Shown here: piece by piece, positions 41,021-49,138 of the stretch
Layout: each line of letters starts with the position of its first letter
How positions within the stretch are numbered: position 1 is the stretch's first letter
Assembly: GCA_938014885.1 (NCBI GenBank)
Contig: CALLQI010000018.1
Coordinates: 310,001-374,000 of the forward strand
DNA length: 64,000 nt
Direction: 5' to 3'
Origin: an uncultured bacterium
GTDB taxonomy: Bacteria; Planctomycetota; UBA8742; UBA2392
Position numbers and translations under genes: made by a program
Notes under the pieces: generated by a model
Told to the model about the DNA's origin: nothing
Database searches by the model: none
The model's input: only the letters and a program-made list of their open reading frames with translations

Positions 41021-41114
41021 CGGCTTTCTAACGTCTGGGGGCCGCTTGCGTTGGCAAGCTTGCCTGTAACGGATACTATTGAGCTTCCCCTCGCCCCTGG
41101 GCCGGGACGATGTC

Positions 41115-43283
41115 ATGGCTTCAGACGGTACTGCATTCAAGCTTGTCGGCAAGGTGATCGGCGGCTGCCGCGTCAAGCAATTGCTTGGTACGGGCGGCAT
41201 GGGTGCCGTGTACCTGGCCGACCAGCTTTCGCTTTCCAAAGAAGTCGCGCTCAAGATCCTGGACGAACGCTGGGCCAGCCACGCCCGCCACGTCGAAGGC
41301 TTCCTGCGCGAAGCCCGGCTGGCGGCCCGGCTGGAAGACGAACACATCATCCAGATCTACGACGTCGGCACCGACGGCCAGTATCACTTCATTGTGATGC
41401 AGCTCGCGCGCGGCGAAAACCTGAAAGACCGCCTGCGTCGCAGCCCGATCGAAATCGATGAGGCCCTGAACTACATCGAAGGCGTCGCACGCGGCCTGGC
41501 CATCGCGCACCGCTACGGGATCAATCACCGCGACATTAAGCCCGGCAACCTGGTGATCGGTGATGACGGCATCATCAAGATTCTCGACTTCGGCCTCGCA
41601 CGCCTCGAAGAAGGCGAACAAGACAAGGCCCAGGGCCAGTTCATGGGCAGCATCGCTTACATCGCGCCAGAGCAATCGGAGTACATGCCCGTGGACGGCC
41701 GCACGGACATCTACAGTCTGGGCATCACCGCCTACCAGTGCCTGGCCGGGCACCTGCCGTTTCGTGGCGACAACAACTACGACTTGATCGTGCGCCACCA
41801 CTGTGAAGAACCGGTGGCACCGAGCCTTGTGAGGCCGGAAATCCCGCTGACGTTGTCGCGGGTGGTGCTGAAGATGATCGCCAAGGCGCCAGCCGACCGC
41901 TACCAGAACATTGATGAAGTGCTGCTGGACCTGAAGCTGGTGCGCCGCCACCAGTTGCCGGCGGCCCAGAACCCGTGGTCGAAGCGGCCGCTGAACCCGC
42001 ACCCCGTGGACCTGACGGGCCTGAAGAGTGAAGAGCTTTACCGCGCCGGGCTGAAGGCGCAGCGCGAGCTGTTCACGGCGGGCAAGCCGGTTGTGCCGCT
42101 GCGCGAGCTGCTGCCGCGCATGGGCGTGGTGTACCGGGCCGGCAAAGACCCTGAGCTGCTGCCCGCGAGCTTTCTTGAGGTGCGGGTGAACGACCGGCGC
42201 ATGCCGCTTGCCTACATTGCGGGGCGGGGCTTCCGGCCGGACGGTGTGGGCGAAATCCAGTACGGCGAACGCCTGCGCCTTGAGCGCCCCGACGACCGGC
42301 TGGTGATCCGCGTGAAGGGCCAGAAGCCGCTGAACATCACGGACGTGCAGCGCCTGTTCGATCTGCTTGAGGCTTTGCCGTCAGACGTGAAGCAGCTTGC
42401 GATCGCGCTGGACCCGGACTACCTGGCGCAGGGCAGCGACATCCGCTGGGTCGTGGACACCTACAACATAATGGACCGGCGCGGCTGTGCCTTCACGCTG
42501 ATCGTCGGCAGCATGGAAAACCACACCACCTTCGTGAACCTGGGCATCGACAGCCACATCAAGCTGGAGCTGGAGCTTGAGCGCACGGCCACGATCCATC
42601 TGGACCGCCTGAAGCCCGAGACCGAAGTGGTGGAAGAGGCCCGCGCCGCCGCCGGTGAGCTTACACCTTCCGGCCGAGCACTGGTGCGGCAGATCAACGA
42701 CCTGGTGACGGGCGGCGAACTTACGGAGGCCGCGCGGGTGTGGCGGCGGCTGATCTCAGAGGGCATCGATCGCAAGCAGCTTGCGGCGCTGAAAGACCTG
42801 CGCGACCTGCTGTACGAGAAGCTGCTCGCCGACGGCAAGGAAGCCTTCAATGCCGAAGACCACGAAACAGCGACGGAACGCTTTAACCTGCTGATCGACC
42901 TCGACCCGGGCCGTTACCACGGGCACATGTACAAGGGCCTGCTGCTCAAGAGTGAGGGCAAGCTGGAGTACGCGCAGGCCTTCCTGACGCAGGCGATTCT
43001 GGCGGCACCGGACGAGGCCGAACTGTTCTATCACCGCGCCATCGTGCGTTCGCGTGTCGATGACCTTGAGGGCGCGCTGCGCGACCTGGACATGGCCCTG
43101 CAGCACAACCCGCGCATGGTGAACGGGTACTACAACCGCTCAAAGGTCTACAAGCTGATGGGACGCCACGACCTGGCCAAACGCGACGCGGCCATGTACG
43201 AGCGCCTCAGCGGCAAGAGCATGAGCAAATCAGCCAAGGGCAGCCGTACCAACATCCCCGCCAAAGAACCCGAAAGCGCCTGA
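41115..43283 (+). CDS. Ser/Thr protein kinase with STAS-like and TPR domains
   Basis: 722 residues from the ATG at 41115; an in-frame start at 41079 is also possible. Kinase domain 15-280: GTGGMGAVY, Lys47 (VALKIL), HRDIKPGN (His138-Arg139-Asp140), DFGLAR (158-163) and APEQ, all intact. No membrane helix is seen. Residues 300-390 are a beta-rich region, and about 395-490 reads like a STAS domain (LVIRVKGQKPLN, QLAIALDPDYLAQGSDIRWV, GCAFTLIVG, LGIDSHIKLEL), though this similarity is remote. TPR units fill about 500-715. Unlike the kinase at 12060-16427 it is soluble. The gene converges on the TssB-TssC fusion with one base between them. Confidence 0.9.
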   Translation: MASDGTAFKLVGKVIGGCRVKQLLGTGGMGAVYLADQLSLSKEVALKILDERWASHARHVEGFLREARLAARLEDEHIIQIYDVGTDGQYHFIVMQLARGENLKDRLRRSPIEIDEALNYIEGVARGLAIAHRYGINHRDIKPGNLVIGDDGIIKILDFGLARLEEGEQDKAQGQFMGSIAYIAPEQSEYMPVDGRTDIYSLGITAYQCLAGHLPFRGDNNYDLIVRHHCEEPVAPSLVRPEIPLTLSRVVLKMIAKAPADRYQNIDEVLLDLKLVRRHQLPAAQNPWSKRPLNPHPVDLTGLKSEELYRAGLKAQRELFTAGKPVVPLRELLPRMGVVYRAGKDPELLPASFLEVRVNDRRMPLAYIAGRGFRPDGVGEIQYGERLRLERPDDRLVIRVKGQKPLNITDVQRLFDLLEALPSDVKQLAIALDPDYLAQGSDIRWVVDTYNIMDRRGCAFTLIVGSMENHTTFVNLGIDSHIKLELELERTATIHLDRLKPETEVVEEARAAAGELTPSGRALVRQINDLVTGGELTEAARVWRRLISEGIDRKQLAALKDLRDLLYEKLLADGKEAFNAEDHETATERFNLLIDLDPGRYHGHMYKGLLLKSEGKLEYAQAFLTQAILAAPDEAELFYHRAIVRSRVDDLEGALRDLDMALQHNPRMVNGYYNRSKVYKLMGRHDLAKRDAAMYERLSGKSMSKSAKGSRTNIPAKEPESA

Positions 43284-43284
43284 G

Positions 43285-44931
43285 CTATACCGGGATCTGG
43301 AATTGCAGCTCGGCCCCGTTCAGGACTTCGCGGCCGGTCCGGATGTGCAGTTCGATGGAGTCTTCGCGTACAAGCGCGGCCGCATCGTGGCCCGGGCCGG
43401 TGTCACTTACGACGGCCTTGGCGTATTCCTCGAAGGCCTGCGCGGCTTCGGCGGTGTCGGCCTGCATCAGGCGGGCCTTGCCGCGCATCACGGCTTCGCC
43501 CAGGCGCGCGGCCAGCAACTGGTAAGCGAGGCTGCCCATCTTGCCTTCTTCTTCGGCGCGGCTGGGGCGGTGCACGGTGGGCGCGAGAATCACCCAGGCG
43601 GAATCGTGGTTGGCCTGGCAGATCAGCGGCGTGAAGCCCGCGCGGGTCAAGTCCTTCAGGTGACGGTCCGGCAGGATGGCCTGCAGCGGGAACTCGCCGC
43701 CGTCGTGGGCGTGCGTTTTCAGCTGCTCAACCTCGCCGTCGCCTGCACCGGTGTGCTGCGTTGGCCAGCCCGTGCGCTGCATGCTTTGGGCGACGCTGGC
43801 GCCCACAAGCCACACCGGCGATCCCCACAGGCCCGCGCGCAGCACAAACGGGTTTACGGCCGCAACCAGCCAGCGGCTTTCATCCTTGTCGCGCAGGCTG
43901 CGCCACTTGTCGAAGGCCGGGGTGTCGAACTGCGCGCCCGGGTGATCGAGCTTGGCCAGCTCAGGCAGGGTCATGCCCAGGAAGGCCTCACCGGCTTCGA
44001 ACACGACCGGTGCCTGCAACTGGCCGGCGTAGTCGCCCAGCTCATGCAGCAGAGCGTTGCCCGCGGCGTCGTTGGTGACGGGCGTTGCCAGCAGCGCGAG
44101 CCCCAGCGGCACTTCATTGGTGCCCGCTAGCTCATCCTGTGTGGCCGCCTGCCAGGCCTCGAGTTCGTTGCCGGGTACAGCGTCTACGACCTCAATGCGG
44201 GCGCCCTTGCCCTTGCGGCAGAACAGATGCAGGCCGCGCCATGCGGCCTCCAGGGCGTTGAGAGCAGGCTCGGCGGTGATCAGCTTCAACTGGTCGGCGA
44301 GCAGTTTCTCTGCCTGCTTCTGTGCGCCGGATACGTCCAGCCCGGCCTTTCCCGTGGACAGCGAACCCGCGAACGCGGCTACGGCGCTGCCGGAGGGTGC
44401 CTCCTTCTTTTCGTCAACCATGGCAAACAGCGAATCCAGCCCGCCATCGCTCGATGCCGGCGCCGGTCGGGGCGCGCCGCCCATGCGTTCGAGCACCGCG
44501 TCCAATGCGGCCTGCAGCTTGGGCACCGAGCTGAACTGGGACAGCCCTTCCTTGAATTGCGCCGGCTTCAGGCTGCCGTCGGCGAGGCCTTTGGCGCGGC
44601 GTGCGAACTCGGCCACGGCGTCGAGGCCCGGGATGCGTGCTGCCAGTGAAGTGGGCTCAAAGTCCTTGATGCTCTTGAACGTCAGGTCCACGTCGAGCGT
44701 TTTGCCCGTGCCCAGCAGGTTCTCGACCTGCAGCACAAGCCGGGGCGCAAGCTTGGCCAGCACCGCGTCAAAGTCGTGGGCGTCAATGGCGCGGGCGCCG
44801 TCGAAGTGATTCGCGCCGCCGAAGGCTCCAATCGCCTGCACCCGCAGCGGCATCGCCTTGATGTCCACGCGGTCGGTGCGGCCGAAGCCGAAGTCGTTGT
44901 TGAATCCCTTGAGCTTTTTGTCGTCCGCCAT
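43285..44931 (-). CDS. Fused TssB-TssC contractile sheath protein (T6SS type)
   Basis: 548 residues from the ATG of MADDKKLKG, preceded by GGAGG. Residues about 20-140 match TssB: MPLRVQAIGAFGG, DFDAVLAKLAPRL, LDVDLTFKSIKDFEPTSL. Residues about 190-548 match TssC: NALEAAWRGLHLF, AFLGMTLPELAKL, WRSLRDKDESRWLVAAVNPFVLR, VWLVGASVAQSMQRTGWP and the later sheath-handle region. TssB and TssC usually form separate proteins of about 165 and 490 residues; here the TssC part is shortened. No other T6SS gene is present. The neighbours are a metallopeptidase/vWA protein and a kinase. Confidence 0.82.
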   Translation of the reverse strand: MADDKKLKGFNNDFGFGRTDRVDIKAMPLRVQAIGAFGGANHFDGARAIDAHDFDAVLAKLAPRLVLQVENLLGTGKTLDVDLTFKSIKDFEPTSLAARIPGLDAVAEFARRAKGLADGSLKPAQFKEGLSQFSSVPKLQAALDAVLERMGGAPRPAPASSDGGLDSLFAMVDEKKEAPSGSAVAAFAGSLSTGKAGLDVSGAQKQAEKLLADQLKLITAEPALNALEAAWRGLHLFCRKGKGARIEVVDAVPGNELEAWQAATQDELAGTNEVPLGLALLATPVTNDAAGNALLHELGDYAGQLQAPVVFEAGEAFLGMTLPELAKLDHPGAQFDTPAFDKWRSLRDKDESRWLVAAVNPFVLRAGLWGSPVWLVGASVAQSMQRTGWPTQHTGAGDGEVEQLKTHAHDGGEFPLQAILPDRHLKDLTRAGFTPLICQANHDSAWVILAPTVHRPSRAEEEGKMGSLAYQLLAARLGEAVMRGKARLMQADTAEAAQAFEEYAKAVVSDTGPGHDAAALVREDSIELHIRTGREVLNGAELQFQIPV

Positions 44932-44975
44932 GGCTGCCTCCGTGGGCGGCATCATAGCGGTGATGGGCGCGCGCG

Positions 44976-47378
44976 TCAGTCTTTGCGGAAGCGCGGGTAC
45001 CAGTTATCGACGCGGGCCTCCGGGCAATGCTCGGCCATCGCATCCAGCCCAAGGCCTTCGGCACCGGGCAGGGCAAAGCACTGGATTACGCTGGGGTTTT
45101 CGACGTGGCCCAGCCCCGCGAGTTCCCAGGCGTAGGCAAACTCTTCGGCCAGGTTGGTCTGGCGGGCCAGGTAATCGGGCGTGACCTCGCCGGGCCAGGT
45201 GCCGAAAGTGCCGATTGAGTTGGGCCCATCGGTGAAGAACAAACAGGCCACCCGCCCGAACTTTCGGTCGCTGGAGAAATTGATGACTTCCTGCAGGGCC
45301 AGCCACCAGTCGGTGTCGGCGGTGATGTTCTTGCTTGGCTTCAGCACATGCTTGCGCGCGTTGTTGAACAGGTACGACAGCGGGCTTGAGTTGTGGTCGG
45401 TGAAGCGGACCTTGCGCGAATCGACGACCTCGGAGTACGTCTCGCCGTGGAAGGTGATCAGCACCACGCGCGATTCATCCTGCCGGGTGCCCCAGTACCA
45501 GGCCACGCTTTCGGCAGTGTACATCACCAGTTCGCGCTTGCTGCAGCGCGAAAGGTATAGCGGTGTCAGCAGTGTGTTCTTGTAGCCCTGCTTGATCGTG
45601 GCCACCAGTTCATCGCCAAGGCCGATGCCGGTGACCTTCACGAACTCTTCTTCGGTGCCCAGCAGCACGCTTTCGACCAGCACCATCAATAATGCCGGTG
45701 GCACGGCTTCATTGTCGGTGCCGCTTGGGCTGCTGCGCGACAAGCTGATCGTGCCCGCAAAGCGCAGGCTGAACAACCAGCGCGCGTACTTGTCCCAGTC
45801 AAACTTGGGGTCCTCAATGCGGCTGTGCATGCTGCTGCTGCCGTCGGCGGCGACAACCAGCGTGTCGTAGGTGCCCATCAGAAATCCCGCGCGGCCGGTG
45901 TCGAAGCCGGCCTCTTCCAACTTACCCAGCACGTCGAACCAGCCCTGGCTGACCTCGCCCGAGATCGACTTCTTGTCGCGCTTACCGCCGATGCTGCCGG
46001 GCATGCTGATGCCGTCGACCACACCGGGCGTGGCGTCATACGTGAAGCGCGGGGGGCGTGGCTGGCGGGCGCTGCGTCGGGCCAGCGACAGGAAGCGCGC
46101 CTCAACCCCTTCGAGGTCCAGAGTGCCGAAGGTGCGGGCGAAGGCCTCGGCGGGCAGCACTCCCTCGCACATCTGCTTCCAGTACTCGAAGTACAACGCG
46201 CGCAATTCCTTGTCGCCGCGCACGAAATCAATCCAGCAATAGGCCAGCAGATAATTCGACTGCGGGTTGGCGTAAAACTCTTCCAGCCCCAGCGCCAGGA
46301 AATCGCGCAGGTTGAACTGCAAGCCCGCATCCAGCAGCGCCGCAAGGTGCCCCCAGGCCGATTCACTGAAGGCCGGCAGGCTGCGCAGCGCCCCGGCTTG
46401 CGGCGCCTTGTCGATCCATTCGGCGGTGCCTTCACTGAACCAGGGAACCAGCAGGCTCAGCGGCGCGCGGTGCGATTGCAGGGCATGGAACATCTCGTGG
46501 CGGATCACTTCGGCCAGGCAGGTCTCTTCCAGCACCGGCATGCACACCACGTCCCACTTGGACGAGAAGTAGCCCGCCGACCACGTCGGCACCTCAAGCA
46601 GCAGCCGGCGCTTCGAGAAATCAAGATACTCGCGCCGGTCGCCGTACAGCACGATGTCCATTGGCGGGGCTTTGGTGCCATAGTCGCTGGCCCCGTACTC
46701 GCCCTCCATCGCGGTCAACCAGGTTTCGACCGTTTCAAGGCTCACGACTTCCTGCAAACGGCGGGTCAGCGGCACGGCGACATTCTTCGGGGGCTCAAGT
46801 TCGTGCTCAGGCAGTTTGGCGTCGCCGCGCAGCCACAGTGCCACCCGGGCCGAAGTCTCAACACGGTAGGCGGCGGTGGCGACATCGGGGCGCTCAAAGC
46901 GGTCGGCAACGTCGGCGTTGAAGACCCGATGGTCGTCGCGCAGGGCTTGGCCTTCCCACAGAAGCCGCGCGTAGGGGGCAAAGCGTGACTTGAGCTGCTC
47001 AAGCGTCGAGACGGCACTCCAAAGCCTGGTCAATTCCACTTCCTCGCCGGCGCGGATGTTGCGCAGGTAAATGCATTCGTCGGCCTCACGCACCAGCGCG
47101 CGGAACGGCGTCATCAGGGGCAGGCTTACGTGGGGTGGGTCCTGCTGCTCGGGTTCGGGTTGCGGCTCAGGCTTGGGCTCGGGTGCCGGCGGCTTGGGTT
47201 GCAGCGGCTGCACGTTGCGCGGTGCCGGCGGGGCCGGGTCTTCGATACGCGTGCTGCGCGGGGTCGTGCGGCCGTCATCACGCCACAGGTACCAGGCCCC
47301 CAGGCCCGAAAGCAACAACGCCACCACGACCGCAAGCGCGGGCAAAAGGTTTCGATCACCAGACGGAAGCGAACCCAA
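44976..47378 (-). CDS. Membrane-anchored HExxH metallopeptidase fused to a vWA-like domain
   Basis: 800 residues. N-terminal helix (about 10-31), then a Pro/Glu-rich linker (45-82). The peptidase-like part carries VIRHEMFHAL (His294, Glu295, His298) and, 20 residues on, WFSEGTAEW with candidate third-ligand Glu, as in the gluzincin DUF1570-type proteins. The C-terminal part begins with DTLVVAADGSSSM, a MIDAS-like DxSxS at Asp512, and continues with VWA-like strands (RVVLITFHGE, VACLFFTDGPNS). It probably acts outside the membrane. The neighbouring gene is the sheath fusion, 44 nt downstream. Confidence 0.75.
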   Translation of the reverse strand: MGSLPSGDRNLLPALAVVVALLLSGLGAWYLWRDDGRTTPRSTRIEDPAPPAPRNVQPLQPKPPAPEPKPEPQPEPEQQDPPHVSLPLMTPFRALVREADECIYLRNIRAGEEVELTRLWSAVSTLEQLKSRFAPYARLLWEGQALRDDHRVFNADVADRFERPDVATAAYRVETSARVALWLRGDAKLPEHELEPPKNVAVPLTRRLQEVVSLETVETWLTAMEGEYGASDYGTKAPPMDIVLYGDRREYLDFSKRRLLLEVPTWSAGYFSSKWDVVCMPVLEETCLAEVIRHEMFHALQSHRAPLSLLVPWFSEGTAEWIDKAPQAGALRSLPAFSESAWGHLAALLDAGLQFNLRDFLALGLEEFYANPQSNYLLAYCWIDFVRGDKELRALYFEYWKQMCEGVLPAEAFARTFGTLDLEGVEARFLSLARRSARQPRPPRFTYDATPGVVDGISMPGSIGGKRDKKSISGEVSQGWFDVLGKLEEAGFDTGRAGFLMGTYDTLVVAADGSSSMHSRIEDPKFDWDKYARWLFSLRFAGTISLSRSSPSGTDNEAVPPALLMVLVESVLLGTEEEFVKVTGIGLGDELVATIKQGYKNTLLTPLYLSRCSKRELVMYTAESVAWYWGTRQDESRVVLITFHGETYSEVVDSRKVRFTDHNSSPLSYLFNNARKHVLKPSKNITADTDWWLALQEVINFSSDRKFGRVACLFFTDGPNSIGTFGTWPGEVTPDYLARQTNLAEEFAYAWELAGLGHVENPSVIQCFALPGAEGLGLDAMAEHCPEARVDNWYPRFRKD

Positions 47379-47459
47379 GAATCCCTCAATTTTCCGCTAC
47401 CGGTAACAGCTTACCGGGTTTAACAGTGCAATGGCGCATGTCGCCGACGGAAAATCGCC

Positions 47460-48158
47460 GTGACGGACAGTTCCTCCAACTTCGCAAACCAGGTCGAAAA
47501 ATACCGCGACCACCTGCCCGGTTATGTGCGCGGGCGCCTCACCGGCCCCGGTGCCACTGCAGAAGACCGCGCCCTGGCCGCCGAAATCGAGGCCGCAGCC
47601 GCGCGTAACCCGGCGCTGCAACAGGCCATCCGCGAAGAAACCCGGCTGGATGCATGGCTCGACGCCTACAAGACGCCCGAAATCTCGGCCGACTTTGAAC
47701 GCCGCTTCTGGCACCGCTTCCATCACGGCAAGCTTACCGGCGAAACCGGGGGCTGGGGTGGCCGCATCGTGAAGCTGGCGGGTCCCATCGCCGCGGCGGC
47801 ATTGATTGCCGTCGCGCTGGTGATGTTCTGGAACGGCGGGCAGGTAACGCCGCTGGACGTGACCATCGGCGAAACGCCGGTGGTAGATGCCGGTGACGAC
47901 ACAGACGACGTGTCCGACGACGAAGACTGGTCGCCCTATTACGGTGTCGGTGATGCCGATGACCGCCTTGTGCGCAAGCTTGACCTTGAGTCGCTGCGCA
48001 CGATGAAGCAACTCGACAGTGAGGCCTTCCTGCCGCTGGACAACCTGGCGCACCCGGACGACCTGCGGCTGGTCGATGACCTTGATACGTTGAAGGCAAT
48101 CGATGAAGTCGACAGCAACGGCAACAAGGATGGCAACAAGGAAGGGTCCCGCGAATGA
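47460..48158 (+). CDS. Anti-sigma-factor-like single-pass membrane protein
   Basis: 232 residues from a GTG. Residues 1-95 are soluble and helical (HLPGYVRGRLTG..., AEIEAAAARNPALQQAIREE), a layout like zinc-less anti-sigma domains. A transmembrane helix lies at about 104-124 (LAGPIAAAALIAVALVMFW). The remainder is acidic and Asp-rich (DDTDDVSDDEDW). No sigma factor gene is adjacent, so the role is inferred only from architecture. Its stop overlaps the next start (ATGA). Confidence 0.55.
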   Translation: MTDSSSNFANQVEKYRDHLPGYVRGRLTGPGATAEDRALAAEIEAAAARNPALQQAIREETRLDAWLDAYKTPEISADFERRFWHRFHHGKLTGETGGWGGRIVKLAGPIAAAALIAVALVMFWNGGQVTPLDVTIGETPVVDAGDDTDDVSDDEDWSPYYGVGDADDRLVRKLDLESLRTMKQLDSEAFLPLDNLAHPDDLRLVDDLDTLKAIDEVDSNGNKDGNKEGSRE

Positions 48159-49066
48159 GCACGCTGCGGACCATCTTGCTGCTGCTTGTGCCCGCCTGCC
48201 TGCTGGTTGCGTTCAGCTTCACGCCCGCATTGGGCCAGGGCGAAGGCACCCCGGACGCCACCGAACAGGCCGAGCTTACGCGCTGGTTTGAAAGCCAGTC
48301 CAAGCCGCGCCAGGAGCTGCTGAAGCGTCGCCTGCGCGCCCTGAAGACGCTGCCCAAGCATAAGCGCGATGAGTACCTGAAGGCTGCCCGCGAGGGCCGC
48401 CCCGTGCTCAATGACGCCCAGCGCGAAAACCTGGCCAAACTGCGCAAGCTCAGCTACCTCGAGCGCGTACGGCTGTTCACCCTGGCCAGCGAAATTGAGC
48501 AGGCCCGCCGCGCCAACGGCCGCGAATTCACCGAGGCCGAGAAGCTGGAAGGCAAAGAACGCGCCCAGGCCATCGTGCGCATTCTGCAGCGCCAGCGCGC
48601 GGCGATGTTCCTGCGCAACCTGAGCCCCGAACAGCATGAGCGCCTGCGCAACCTGCCGCCCGAACAGCGCCTGGAAGAAGCCCGCAAGCTGATGGCCGAG
48701 CAGCGCCGCGAAAGCCTGGAGGCTTTGGCCGAGATTCACCCCCGCGTGGCCGAACTGAAGGTCGCGGCCGAGTCGACTGACAAAGAGATCCGCGCCGAAG
48801 CCCGCAAGGAACTGCGTCAGGTCATGCGCGAACTGGGCACCCTGGACCAGCTGCTGCAGCGGCTCGACAACGCCCAGCGCGAAAAGGTCATGGCCACGCT
48901 CAAGGAAGTCGGCCTGGAAAAAGGCGTCGAAGAAGTCCGCAAGGCCCTGCGCGACCAGTGGACTGACCCCAGCCGCAAGCGCCGCCCCGGCGGTGAGGGC
49001 CCGGTGATTCAACCCGACCGCCCGTTCCGCGGCCCGGACAACCGCCAGCGCCCACCACGCAAATAA
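48155..49066 (+). CDS. Secreted helical protein rich in Glu, Arg and Leu
   Basis: 303 residues with a signal peptide (MSTLRTILLLLVPACLLVAFSFTPALG). The mature part is almost entirely alpha-helical and charged, with repeated patterns like LSPEQHERLRNLPPEQRLEEARKL that recall DUF3106/ZraP-like periplasmic helical proteins. The C-terminus is Pro/Arg-rich. It is translationally coupled to the anti-sigma-like gene, so the pair may form an envelope-sensing module. No catalytic motif is seen. Confidence 0.6.
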   Translation: MSTLRTILLLLVPACLLVAFSFTPALGQGEGTPDATEQAELTRWFESQSKPRQELLKRRLRALKTLPKHKRDEYLKAAREGRPVLNDAQRENLAKLRKLSYLERVRLFTLASEIEQARRANGREFTEAEKLEGKERAQAIVRILQRQRAAMFLRNLSPEQHERLRNLPPEQRLEEARKLMAEQRRESLEALAEIHPRVAELKVAAESTDKEIRAEARKELRQVMRELGTLDQLLQRLDNAQREKVMATLKEVGLEKGVEEVRKALRDQWTDPSRKRRPGGEGPVIQPDRPFRGPDNRQRPPRK

Positions 49067-49138
49067 TTCGCGTGAAACTCTCAGTCTCCTGTGCGTGATT
49101 CCGGTGCTGGCCCCTGTGCAAGCCCCGGGAATCACATC

